A DNA stretch of 50,613 nucleotides from Chara braunii (lineage: Eukaryota; Streptophyta; Charophyceae; Charales; Characeae). The stretch is from the NCBI GenBank assembly GCA_003427395.1, contig BFEA01000690.1, positions 178,272 through 228,884 of the forward strand. The letters are read 5' to 3'. Below are positions 10,250 to 20,998 of this stretch, in pieces; the stretch's first letter is position 1; every line of letters begins with the position of its first letter. The position numbers were made by a program, and so were the translations under genes. Under the pieces are notes generated by a model. That model ran no database searches. It was not told the origin of the DNA and worked only from the letters and a program-made list of their open reading frames with translations.

Positions 10250-11296
10250 TCAGTCCATCCTTGTCCCTGCCTCAGTCCACTCCACCTCCCTGGGCAGGAC
10301 CGTACTCAGATGGACATTTGGCACCAACCTTCGCGAGAGTCGCCCTTTCAACTCACCACGGAGCCTTGGTGCCGACGCCGGGATGTCCTTCAGGTTCATC
10401 AGGTCATTGTGGCCTTCCAGGAGCTTGTCCACCATCCGCTCCACATCAAAACCTTCCTCCATCCGGACCTCGTACTTCTTCCTCTTAGGTACGCTGTCGG
10501 GTAGGCTCGGCTCGGCCTCCTCTCGGGCTCCTCTCTTTTTGGCCCTCAGCTCCGCCCGCTGATCCTCCTCTTGTCGGAGCCTCTCATCGTCTTCGTCGTC
10601 ATCCTCTTCCTCTTCCTCCGGGACCTCCACCACCTCTTTCCTACGTCTTGGCTTCGGCTCCTTTCGAGGGGGTGCCTGACTGGGCTCTTGGCTAGGCCTG
10701 GGCTTGTTTTGGCTCCTAGTCCGAGCCGCCTACGGCACCCTCCCATGCGACGTGGGGGGTCTATATGCCATACCTGACCTAGGGCCCATCCCTACAGCCG
10801 CCACTCTTGGGTACCCCTGTTGTCTTGGCGAAGGCTCAGGTCCGGAGTCGTAGAGGAAGACCTCAGGGAGATTGGCCTCCCACTCTCAGGCTTCTTCACA
10901 CAGGGCCTGCAACTTCCGCTGGTACCTCCCCACCTTTTTCAGCAGATCTTCCATTCTCCCCAGGAGGACTATGGCCGACTCTCCTTCGCCTTCCTGCCCC
11001 TCGTCATTCGATTCGGCGATTATTGGCTCCTCCCTTATAGTCCCCGCCTTTAGTCGCTGAGTGACCCCCTCACTATCCCCTACAATCTCCTCGACTCTTA
11101 CGGTCGGCTCTTCCCTCTCCTCCCACATCCTAAACATTGTCGGGGGTGCTGTGGGTCCCGCTGCTGCTCGTCGGAGAGCATCTTGCCTGATTCCTCCCGG
11201 GGTCCTGGGGTCGATATGCTCACCCCACTTGTCATATATATCCCCGTCCATATAGGAGGAGATTAACCCTGACAATTCATCCTCCCGCCGCCGCTC
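10250..11296 (-). pseudogene. A1 gag-pol linker, acidic region
   Basis: This stays in the same frame as gag and pol. It contains an acidic run (EEEEEDDDEDDE, near 10620-10585), basic patches and a segment ending EGHNDLMNL. It is interrupted by TGA at 10886-10888 and TAG at 10730-10732. The second stands where A2 has Gln (MAQVAQTR). No enzymatic motif is visible. It joins the Gag zinc knuckle to the protease, as in elements that translate gag-pol as one polyprotein. Confidence 0.7.
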
Positions 11297-12712
11297 GCAG
11301 AACCGCACAGTGTGGCCTACATCGCCACAATGCCAACAGGTGGCATTTCGCCAATCAAAACGGGGCCTCCCATACCCTTGGCCCCCTTCCTGGCCGCCCC
11401 GGCCACCTTGGTTCTGGCCCCTTTGACCATTCCAACCACCCCCACGACCCCCACCATTTCCTCCCCGGCCTCAGCCGCCACCTCCTCGACCCCCTTGACC
11501 TCGGCCTCCATTGCCTTGTCCGCCTTGTCCTTGGTTTCCTCCACCGGCCATGCTAGCCTACGAGGCCTATTGGGAGGGAAGTGGTTGGGCCACAAACTGA
11601 CCCTGAGCCGCAGGGTAGCTCGGGGGCCCCATACTTGCCGCTGGGCCCGCATAAGGGACCATTTGCCCGGGGTGAGTTTGACTACCCCCGCACGAGGTGC
11701 AGTGATTACAACTGGGCCAGGATGCAGGCTGACAATGCGGCACCCAGTGCCCACAAGCCGGCGGCGGCCCCATACATGACGGCCCGACCGTTGCTGATGT
11801 TGTCGTGGCAGCAGATGGCGGCGCAGCAATCGCTTGCGGGACCTGCCCTTTTCCGGATCCTTGACCCCCCACTTGTAAATTCCACTGCTTCCTCTGGGCC
11901 TTGGTTAGGATCTGGGAGCCCATCTCTTCTCCGCCATAGTCCTCGCGCCTAGCCTCCTCTTCCACTGCCCCTGACGCCCGACCTTGGGCCACGGTCACTC
12001 CCCTCTTTCGCACTTCCGCCTCATTATTATACCCCAGCGCTGCCAATACGTCCGTGACGATCCTCTTCACCCCTAGGGTCCCGGACGCGGTGGCGTCCCT
12101 TTCCTTTCTCTTGCGCCTTTGCAGCCGCACCTGGTGCTGCTCCACCTGGTCCAGGCTCCCCTCTTCCACCCCTTTTTCGATAGTGGCCCAGGTAAGTTTC
12201 TCATTTCCCCCTCCGTGACCTGTCAGCTCCGAGGCCTCTGAGCCAGTAAGCAGACCCAAAAATATGACACATTGCGTTTCTTCGGAGATCTCGTGCACCT
12301 TCCGCGCCTTCCTTTTAAACTCGTGCACAAACGTCCGAATCGTGGAGAAGTCATCCTTGTTCATGGCCTCCAAATCCGCCATGGTTAGCAAGCCATCCCC
12401 CAACCTGTACTTTCTTTGCATCATGTCCCTGAACCTCGCCCAACTACCATTGGCGGCATCCACGACCTTGCCCACTTCCTGATGGTGGCTATGAAGGACA
12501 TATCTTAGGACTCGCTGGAGCTTAACATCATCTGACAGCCCCACCAGTGCTTGCTCCGTCAGGTCCAGCCAGTCGGACACGCGTTCTCCCTTGAAGTGGA
12601 AAGTATCAACCTTCGGGACATTGCTCGGCGCTCTCTCGCGCTTATCCAGGGCATCGATGAGGTCGTCGAGCGTTACAAGCTTCCTCCCACCGTCCGCCAT
12701 CTCCTCAGGCAT
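11297..12712 (-). pseudogene. A1 Gag (capsid and zinc knuckle)
   Basis: Gag packages the element RNA. The ATG at 12712 is the first in a long frame. Residues about 35-160 (VDTFHFKGERVSDWLDLTEQ ... SWARFRDMMQRKYRLGD ... FVHEFKRKARKV) have the pattern of the Ty3/gypsy capsid domain. A basic linker, a Pro/Gln/Gly-rich stretch and a CX2CX4HX4C zinc knuckle (CWHCGDVGHTVRFC, ending near 11297) follow. The frame is broken by TAG at 11567-11569, TAG at 11558-11560 and TGA at 11471-11473, in the Gln- and Gly/Arg-rich part. Each is compatible with a C to T change in CAG or CGA. The A2 Gag (33060-31700) is homologous. Confidence 0.88.
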
Positions 12713-13103
12713 TTTGATTAACTGCCTTCGGCTTCAATCCCCCTGTTATAAGAAGCGATAGGACGAAAGGTTCCACTCAACAGTCCATTCCTTCACGATC
12801 CTATCAGACCGACCACCTAAGCACCCGACGCTCTGGACCTGGCAGACAACTCTCTCTCTACTTCCTACCTCCCTTGGGCTCACCTAAGTAAGACCCATTC
12901 TCATCACAGAATTCACTCACATACTCACCTTGTTCATGCCATCAGCCTAACCACCAATCAAATCAACATTCACACCCACACAGCCATATAGACTACTATA
13001 CGTTTCATCTCATAGTTCTTCTCATATTTGCTCACGTGCCTAGTTCTCTCTCATTATCATACCCGGATGTCGTTCCACCAGGGACAACGGTAGGCTTCCG
13101 TCA
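12713..13103 (-). other. A1 untranslated leader between PBS and gag
   Basis: About 390 bp between the primer-binding site and the gag ATG. I see no coding sequence. A2 has an equivalent leader at 33061-33449, with the strongest similarity next to the PBS (CCACCAGGGACAACGGT in both). A packaging signal would be expected here but cannot be recognised. Confidence 0.6.
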
Positions 13104-13121
13104 TCCCCGGCAACAGCGCCA
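13104..13121 (-). other. A1 primer-binding site, tRNA-Asp
   Basis: The plus strand reads TCCCCGGCAACAGCGCCA, which matches the 3' end of plant tRNA-Asp(GUC) including CCA with one mismatch. On the element strand it begins TGGCGC, two bases after the LTR terminus at 13124. tRNA-Asp priming is known from some plant Ty3/gypsy lineages. Confidence 0.85.
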
Positions 13122-15534
13122 CCTGTCGAGCGCATCGATCCGGCACCGCACGTGGCAGCGCGGGCCCCTCTCGGCCGCGTCATGCAGGAGTTGGACCCAC
13201 CTCGACACGAACGCACAAATGGAGCTTCCTTAGGCCGCTCCGGCCGAGTGCGCCAGCCATACCTCTNGCGAGCCCCTACGACAGGATAGGGCCTACGCGA
13301 GGCACAACTTACCCCCACCTTACAGGAGTTGTCTCCTCCCTTCGGTGGCCGTATCCCCGTCGAGCTACCAGTCCACAATACGAAAGCTAATCAGTTGCAA
13401 TCGCAGAGGTGGACCAGCCGAGGGCGTTTCTCGTTCCCTGTAGCATAGGGGGTACGCGCGGTAATACGCCTATAGGACCCGCACGCGAGCCGACATCTTG
13501 GGGGGCTGAGGTCTCAAGGGCGACTCGTAGTCGGTCGACTAGGACGCATCCCACACACCATGCGCACACCTCTTTACGAACCCAAAAAAAATTAAACACA
13601 CACACACGCACATACAACACGACACGAGACACAACGCGACAACGCTCCTAGCCCCTCGGTAGCCAACCCGTAACTTCCCGACACGGAGATCGGGCAAGCG
13701 TCGCGCGCGCGAGTTATTATAAAACTGCGCGAACGCAGGGCTAACCCATATCGGCTCGCGATGCAGACGTACGCAAGCAGTCGCAATGATGGCGTACTAT
13801 GTAGTGCACATAATCGTACGGTCCTTGTTTATCTCGGGGGTCGCATTCGACACTCAAGAATCGGCTGAGAAGCGCTCCGAGGATTAATCTCTCGGCGCTG
13901 GACAACCGCCGTGTGCGGTTGAAAACCACACCCTCTTCTGCACCCTGTGCAGAGGGGTTGAGTAGACAGCTTTAAGCTGTCGTGGCGGTCAAACATCAAA
14001 GGGTTTGACTTTGACGGTTGCTACGAACTACAATGTCCAACCATAAGAACCCTAAAAAGCAGACGAATGGGCCGAGGGCCCCCTTGTAACGAGTGTGAGG
14101 CTGAGGGTGAGCCGAGGGAGAGGAGACAGAGGGATGGAGTGAGAGCACACACACACACTCACTCACTCGACACGACTTACTCGGACTGAGGATCGGACGC
14201 AGACACAGTGGCAAGGCACAAAGTCGAAGTCTTGGATTCCGAATGTCGAAACAGCAAGTCACACTGAGTACGAGTAGAGCAACAGGGAACTGGTACGAGA
14301 CTGGTCCCGTACCGTACGGGGAGCCAGTATAAGTACCGGTGATACGTACGGTACCAGGGGCATTTCTGCAAAGGCCCCGAGGGCAGAACTGAAAAATGCA
14401 GTATTTGAAAGTGGCGCCCGAATTGCAGCATGGCGCCAGTTGTCCGAAATCCTACGGTACCAAAGGAGGAGTTTGGAAAAAGGGCGCCAGGCCGAAAACG
14501 GGATGCAGCTGAAATAGCAAAACGATAGACCAGGGATCGTGCCCTGCGCGAAGTCCGTAACACCCCTCTTATTCCAGCCAGGGTCATCATCTTTTGGGGG
14601 TACCCTCTCTCTCCTTGGGTGATGCCCACGGCCTACAATGACCTCAAGCATTAGCGTCTACGTGCGAGCCTCCCGATCCCATAACCTCTGGACGTTGGGG
14701 CGGCGAGGCATCGCACGCAGGATGTTTGCGTAAGGTTGCGCGGCTGCTGGTCAGTCCCCTAACGACCAACGATGCAAGTCATATGTGGTAATCGCGGCCC
14801 CGGCCTCGCGAAACCCCAGAGTAAATACACCCAAGCAGACACACATAGGGGAGATAAAGTTGCGACGATCACTGCTCACAGGCACTGTGGGACTTCTTAC
14901 AGCCGTAAGTACATATATGAGATCGCAGGCAACCCCAAATCTAGATCCGAGCCATAAGGTATACCTGCAATCACATCAAAGAATCGAGCTGCAACCACGC
15001 ACTACACGGAGTCAACCCCAACCAATCTCCACACTCATACCCCTTGCTTTAGCCATGCAAACCCGAATCTCCCGCCCAACCAGCCATAATTAAATACTCA
15101 GTACCTTTGTTAAATGACCATTCAATAAAAGTCCGGGTGAAACCCTCAACAAACAATAAACTCATCAGGGGTAAAGCCTTTTAGGTTGGGTGTGACGAGT
15201 GAGTTGGAATTGAGTCGTAGACCGACAAATCGGCAACCGACCTGTTATATAGTGATAACAGAAGATGATCCTCGTAGGATCAAACTGAATCTAGTCCAAG
15301 TCCTGAATCAAGCGGTCAAGAGGACCTGTAACACAAGACAGGCCAATCCCCAGACTAACCTATAAGTCCATGGAGAAAAGAACTCCAAAACACATTCTCA
15401 CTCAAGACTATCTGTCAACCAGGTCTAAGTTTACCTCTAAGCCTGTGCCCAGAGCAAAGGTAGACTAACGACAGGATCTCCCCAATTCAGGGTGGATTGC
15501 CAAAATCGTCACCTGTCAAAATATAATTTAACTC

Positions 15535-15880
15535 TTCTAAATCCGGAAAATTTCGGCAGCGCTTCCCGTAGGAAAAGTGTCTTTTCAGAATTTATATCAG
15601 CCCGAATATGAAAACAAAAATAGTCTTTGACTTTCCAAAGTCCAATTTTGTCTAACTATCTGAATTAGCAAAAATTTGGGCAGCACTCCCTTTAGAAAAT
15701 GAGACTTTCCATATTTTTACTAAGTCATGTATAAACTTTAGAGAATTTGAACTTTGACAAGTCAAAAATTTGACTAACTCCTTGGATTTTCAGAAATTTT
15801 GGCAGCGCTTCCCGTAGAGAAAGTAGCTTACCAGAATTTATACAAAGCCAAGTACAATAAAAGATCCCAAGAAATGCAAG
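15535..15880. repeat. LTR tandem repeat R1 in A1, about 120-bp period, three units
   Basis: A core AATTTCGGCAGCGCTTCCC followed by GTAG and an A-rich run recurs near 15545, 15670 and 15790, with a TTTGACT(AACT) segment between cores. The middle unit is diverged (GGCAGCACTCCCTTTAG). The same array is at 35133-35690 in A2 (five units) and 43745-43970 in A3 (three units, shorter period). Confidence 0.75.
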
Positions 15881-16124
15881 AATCGATCTAAGTAAAAAAA
15901 CTTAGTCCAGAAAATGCAGGAATTGACCTAACTCCTATCGCTCTAGCACGAGACGAGCCTTCAAAGCAACTACCTGTCAATCTGACACTCAAACCAAGTA
16001 GTAACCTCACTCAGCCTCATGCAGGCCAACCCACAAAGGTAAGTACTCTCGCCACCCCAAGTCAACTTTGCAAACAATAGTTCGTAATCTCTTGATGCTT
16101 TATTCCCTTATACCCAGCTGACAT

Positions 16125-16735
16125 AGGGCATAAAGTCAGGCCGTCCAATCTTATGGAACTTGTCTGACTCAGCCAATGAGTATACACGAACAGGTTGCAC
16201 AACTACTTCTCTCTTCCTTTTGGGAATATGACTAGGCCGTTCATCTTAGAAAAAGGCTTAATCGCCCAGAACTGTTGAATATCCAGATTATATATACCTC
16301 TCTGAACTTAATGTTCAAACATTGGGCATAGGACTGAGCAGTTCATCTTAGAACAAGGCCCGGCCTGCCCAGGGTTACCTTCAATTATACTCTTAGTTAT
16401 ACTTTCTTCATTTTATGATAAGCTATAGCCAGACCGTCCAATCTTATGATACCCATGCCTGACTAGCCTGTTCATAAATAGGATAGTATAAAATATAGCC
16501 AAATTTTTTTCCTTTGGGTTCCAGCATATGCGAGGCATTAGGCTACACCGTCCATTCCTATGGAACATATCTATTCCTCTGCCAGGTTCGTTTCTCTCTG
16601 ATCCACTATGTGTGGCATGAGTCCAAGGCCGTCCAATCTTATGGGGAACTGGCCTGACTCTCCATGCAAACTCAAGAATAAACACAGCGGTCAGGCCGTC
16701 CAATCTTATGGAACTGGTCTGACCCCATAGGACCC
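16125..16735. repeat. LTR repeat array R2 in A1
   Basis: Seven or so copies of a motif like GCCGTCCAATCTTATGGAA at about 65-100-bp spacing (near 16140, 16230, 16335, 16430, 16545, 16627 and 16692). The flanks GGCC/GACC and GTCTGAC alternate. The corresponding place in A2 (23576-23720) and A3 (44365-45620) holds arrays of a related but different motif. Confidence 0.7.
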
Positions 16736-18299
16736 ATTCACACTAAAGCAAACCACCTTTCACCCACCCTTCCCCCAGATGCAACCCCTTGTGTTCACAA
16801 TCTGCCTTCAGGCGATCAACAAAGACTCAAATTGAGATTGCGCACACATTCCTTTACTTAATCTGAGTGGTGTCCTGCCAGTCAAACTAAATTCAAAATA
16901 GGGTTGCATACAATACACTCAGTCAATACATAGGACGTTGTACAAATAGGGGTTATACCAGGGTATACAGAGGGAAAGCAATGGCTACCTTTCAATTCCC
17001 TGCCTCCAGAGCCTCGCCTAGGCCCCGGCAGAGCTCCCGCAATCTGTGGGGCAACCTCCCACAAAGGCCTTGGCGCGGGTTATAGGTTGCAATCCCGCCT
17101 GCCGCCTTCCTCTTAGAACCAATGGACTAGACTTAGAGGAAGAAGGGCAGAAGTAGAAAGGTTTAGTCTCTCAGATACAAGAATGGTGCACTCAGACTCG
17201 CAGGAGAGGGCCTTGTTGCCTTGATGCGCCTGAGGGCCCCGCAATGGCAGCCAACTGATAGCTTGGTCAACAAAATCAAACTACCGGAACCAATCCCCTC
17301 CTGACGAACCCTCAAACCACAACATCAACCCCCTACTTGTCCAGTCCGGTCATCTCCCTGAGCCTCAACACCTCACCCTTAGCCCAACCGCGGTCGCACA
17401 ACAACCTGTAGCAGCCCAATAAAGACAGTCGCAGTACTCAGCAGCGGTCAACAACACAGCAGCAGTTGCCCGTAGCCGCAGCCCAGTCACAGTCCACTCA
17501 CTCAGTAGCGATGGCCTGCCGCAGTGACCAACCACAACACCAACAGCCCGTGCACAACCTATATCAGCCTGCAGTAATAGCATGTGTCCTGCCCGTAGCC
17601 ACGAGTAGCAGCGGTAGCGCTCACCAGGCCGCCGCACCTCTCAACAGGCTGGGTCACACAGTCGATGGCAGGTAGTCCCCTGGCTCTGTCGCCTCGTCCC
17701 CCCCATTTAGGATGCAAGCCCTCGTCAGAAACCAAAGGCCCTTGCCATTGCGTCCGACGGGGCGGCAGCAGCCTCGAAGACACACAACACTTGCCGCCCG
17801 GTTCGATCCCTTCCCTGGTTTCGAACCCCGTTCTCTGGCAACACTCCCGAGTTTGGATCCACAGAGCTCGTTCGGATGGGCAAGGTATGGGTTACTGCGG
17901 GCGCAGCGGCGAGCCTGAATCCTTGACTGACAAAAAAATGCAGGTACGCTCTCTCTCTCCCAATCACGTTCCTTCACTCCTTGTCGCCGCTCCTTTCCGC
18001 CAGATACTCACCCCCCCTTCTAACCAAGCGCATGCTTACCTTGCACCCGTGTCCTCCTGTCGTACGAACCTGGCCCCACACCTCGGCCAGATCCGGGCGC
18101 ANNTTGCCTTCGCAGCCAGCGTTCGATCCGTCCTGCGTAACCAGCCTGGCTGCGCTCGCAGGAGCCGGCGGCAACTACTTCTGTCGATAGGATGGGCAGC
18201 TTCAAAATGCAAAATCAAAATGCCCTCTTCCGCTAGAACACGGAAAGATGCATCTACTTCACGCAACGCATTTCCTCCTCCACGCAGCACCTTACCTTC

Positions 18300-18830
18300 G
18301 TAACAGAGAATCTAACCCTCCCTTCCCGAATCTGACTTCACTACTGTAGTCGCCTAGGNCCAAAACCCCTATCTGCGGTTTCCTCTCACCCGATTTCGTT
18401 GAGAAATGAGTGAGATAGCCATTCTTTTACTTCTCCATGCATGGCGCACCTGGCACTAATCCCGTCCAGGTTCATTCACCCTTTCCCGCCCTTCTTCCCG
18501 ACTGTCTCCCCGCAGCCTATGGTACTAACCCCAACCAACCTACTAATCTACAATTAGAACTAACAATAGCGTTAGATTCTCAATGTCAAAAGACCCCTAC
18601 CCGCAACTTTATTCCACTTGATTTCATGAAGAATCGGGTGAAAATCCTACTTTCCATCCCCACCATATCCAACTTCCGCGATGCCTCCACACAACCACTT
18701 CCTGAAGTATCTTCTATCCTACTAATGTTTAGCAAAAACTAACTTCAAAATCGGTGTCGCCCGGGCTCAAAACCCCGGGTTTGCGTCTTTTCCCGTCCGA
18801 TTTCATCTGGGAACGGGCGGGCCTTACCAT
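18300..18830. repeat. LTR repeat R3, about 215-bp period
   Basis: Three diverged units share CAAAACCCC...GGTTT...CCGATTTC followed by GAA and GGGTGA-like bases (near 18360, 18590 and 18765). Related units are at 25285-25560 in A2 and 48510-48750 in A3. Confidence 0.55.
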
Positions 18831-19493
18831 CTTCTCCCCGCCATCTCCTCACGCACCCGGCGCACCTTCCCGCCCGGGTTCATTCCCCACCTTCGCCTCT
18901 ACCGTACTCGCCCCCGTTGCTTCACTGCGTCCGCCTACCCAGCTCGTCGCGATACCTCTGCCCGCTGCCTATCCGCTCCGTCTCCCAATGCCGTTGTGCT
19001 CGCCCCCGCTGCATTTCGCTCCTCCCTTCACCGTGCATGCACCCTGCACACCTGCCCATCCAAGTTCAGCCCCTGCCTTTCCACTGTCTGCTCTCCTCCG
19101 TTCCTGGTCCGCACTGCCTGTTCTTACCTTCCGTCGTCCTCGCCCCCCTGCCGAGCTGGCCCGCTGTCGCCTGTCGCTCCTCACTTCACTGCGCAGCCAC
19201 ACCGCTCGTCGCCACACTCACCAATTCGCCCACACGTACCTTCGTTACCCCGTCCCAGTTCAGCCACCTCGCCCCTATCACTCCTGTGGCCCTCCCCATG
19301 CATCTGGCACCGGATCCCGTCCGGATCCGGCCTTCTCTTTGCTCTCTTTTCACCAGCCGCGTCTGGTTCTCCCGTCACGTTGCCGACAGTGGAGCTCTCA
19401 CCAGCGCAGCTCTGCGCTAAAACGCCCGGACCACATAGTCATCGAACGGCACCATGGAAACAACGGCCGGAGCCGGCCCTCCTTCCCCTACTT

Positions 19494-19519
19494 ATGCATG
19501 TCATCCGCGCGCAGGGGCC

Positions 19520-19551
<32 letters not shown>

Positions 19552-19570
19552 ACGGATGTCCCGAAGGACC
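19494..19570 (-). pseudogene. U6 snRNA-like sequence captured in the 5' LTR of A1
   Basis: On the minus strand from 19570 the sequence begins GGTCCTTCGGGACATCCG, the plant-type 5' stem-loop, followed by AAAATTGGAACGATACAGAG (with the ACAGAG box), then AAGATTAGCATGGCCCC and TGCGC. These are the most conserved parts of U6, including the AGC of the catalytic core. Similarity stops after GGATGACATGCAT, so the last 25 or so bases and the T-run terminator are absent. No TATA box or plant upstream element is visible at the expected spacing. It is best read as a U6 fragment carried by the LTR, not an active gene. Confidence 0.85.
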
Positions 19571-20319
19571 CGGCCGCGGTGATACCCCGCCCGTGGCTCC
19601 TCAAGAATCCAACCGTTGGCCGCAGTGCCGCGCCCCAAACCAGAAGGGCCTATGAATAACAAAATAAAAAAAATAAAAAAAAACTTAGCATGAACGGAAA
19701 TCCCTAGGCCGGGTGCGGGAACCACTAGAACCCCACCGGTCCCGTGGACCGGGTCCGTCGCCGCCCCTACCAGCAAAACCGAGGGGGGATAGCCTTGCCG
19801 GGCCCTCAACCCTCTCAGTTTTCTCCACACGCTCTGCTGCTGCTGCGCCGACGCCCGTTGGCCTCGATCCCGATACCTCCGTAGCGAAAGTCCAATGCCG
19901 TAACCCATAGGGCTATGCCCCAACTTGGAACAATTAGGCACGGATTCCTATTTGAAGTGGTGTCACGCCATGCTTAAGCCTAGGAACAACAGTCTGGGCC
20001 CCTCTTTTTGCCCGCAACCAAACGTGCCATCGCTAGGCACCTGCGCCGGCCTACCCAGACCGCACCATGGCTGCCCCGCGCTCCCATCCTACCATCGGTC
20101 GCCCGTGCCCGCCCAAGAAACGGACTTTTATCCCTTAATCAAGCCTGCACTCGGTCTGGGTCAGTCGGCTAGACCGGCCGCTCACTCAACCAGAAAAATA
20201 TCACACGCGCGCCTTAACACTGCGCGCTCACATACCCTCTAACTTAACCAGGGCGGGTCCCGGACATGGTCGCGCCTCGCACGGCCCATTTTCTCTGTCA
20301 ATTGCAAAAACCAGGGCGG

Positions 20320-20337
20320 ATACCCTTGTAAGGGTAT
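20320..20337. other. Perfect LTR palindrome, copy 2
   Basis: Identical to 977-994, as expected for the other LTR of the same element. Confidence 0.6.
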
Positions 20338-20651
20338 TCGCGCCGACACCGCTATTGTCTACGTACTTATAATCCAGATCAAAAGTTCGGTCGGGCAGGT
20401 ACCCCTCCGTCAAGGTGGGACTGTCCGCCAACTCACTTAGGTACGAGAAACTTCCAAAAAGGTTCCTAGGTCTGAAACTACGACACAAACAAAAATAAAG
20501 GACAACTAAACTGATTCACAGAATCGTTATCGAACTTGCGTCGGACCTACAGAAGAATTTAAACTTCAGCAGAGGTCCAAAAACTGGACGTCGGTTCAAA
20601 GCCGATTGATGGCTCGAAACACAAACCAAACCTACACCACGAAAACAAAAC

Positions 20652-20800
20652 CAAGTGATCAAACCCTGTCCAAACACAACCAAATCCTACACTATGAAAA
20701 CAACAATCAAGTGATCAAACTCTGTCCAATCACAATTAAATCCTACACAATGAAAACAACAATCAGGTGATCAAGCTTTGTCCAAACAGATCACATGCGG
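20652..20800. repeat. 56-bp tandem repeat in the 3' region of the Penelope-like element
   Basis: Units beginning CAAGTGATCAAACCCTGTCC start at 20652 and 20708, with a third partial unit near 20764 (CAGGTGATCAAGCTTTGTCC). A degenerate piece precedes them. They lie downstream of the RT in element orientation, in non-coding sequence. The 300 bp to the left (20349-20650) hold nothing I recognise. Confidence 0.75.
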
Positions 20801-20998
20801 GCAAAACACAGTCAGCGAAACTCAGGTGTCACAAGACTTGTTTCATCTTTATGTATCACAAATCAGATCCATTGTCTTCCCCCATAGTTCGTCTCGTCTA
20901 CTGCCGAAGCATCGAAAAATCATATTCACAAACTTCTCTTGGAAGTCTTTCCTCATCCACTTTTGTTGGAGGCCCAACACTTTCCTCGGTGTCTCAAA

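Larger units (their letters stand above)
1..20348 (-). mobile_element. Element A1: giant Ty3/gypsy LTR retrotransposon (3' LTR cut by window edge, 5' LTR broken)
   Basis: Reading right to left the order is 5' LTR (from 13124), tRNA-Asp primer-binding site, leader, gag, protease, RT, RNase H, integrase, an extra ORF, polypurine tract and 3' LTR (to 3350). This domain order (integrase last) is that of Ty3/gypsy elements. Bases 1-1005 align with 19070-20348 with a few percent differences plus one 175-bp indel, so the two flanking blocks are LTRs of one element. The internal region 3351-13123 is 9.77 kb. The LTR is inferred at about 9.6 kb, from 7225 bp in the right copy plus 2345 bp seen only in the left copy. 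No intact ORF spans gag-pol, so the copy is defective. Element A2 (23576-35706) and LTR A3 (42196-50613) are relatives. Confidence 0.85.
13124..20348 (-). repeat. 5' LTR of A1 (7.2 kb present, element-5' end missing)
   Basis: It starts with TGTCGAGCGC next to the PBS. Homology to A2 begins at 33470 and to A3 at 42196 at exactly the same base pattern. It ends abruptly after CGCCGACA at 20348, where the left LTR continues for another 2345 bp. No gene is supported inside. ORFs such as the plus-strand 301-codon frame at 18754-19659 are low-complexity Pro/Ser/Leu/Arg frames in GC-rich sequence. The LTR contains several internal repeat arrays and a U6-like sequence, listed separately. Stretches 13450-14950 and 16740-18300 hold only LTR sequence without recognisable features. 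Confidence 0.82.

Noticed and set aside
17795-17850. T-loop-like GGTTCGATCC and GGTTTCGAACC sequences
   Set aside because: No box A at suitable distance and no acceptor stem, so not a tRNA gene.
19494-19570. An active U6 gene
   Set aside because: The 3' quarter and T-run terminator are missing and no TATA or upstream element is visible at usual spacing.
18754-19659. Plus-strand ORF of 301 codons
   Set aside because: Low-complexity Pro/Ser/Leu/Arg composition in GC-rich LTR sequence, broken in the homologous 1-900 copy, and no known domain.
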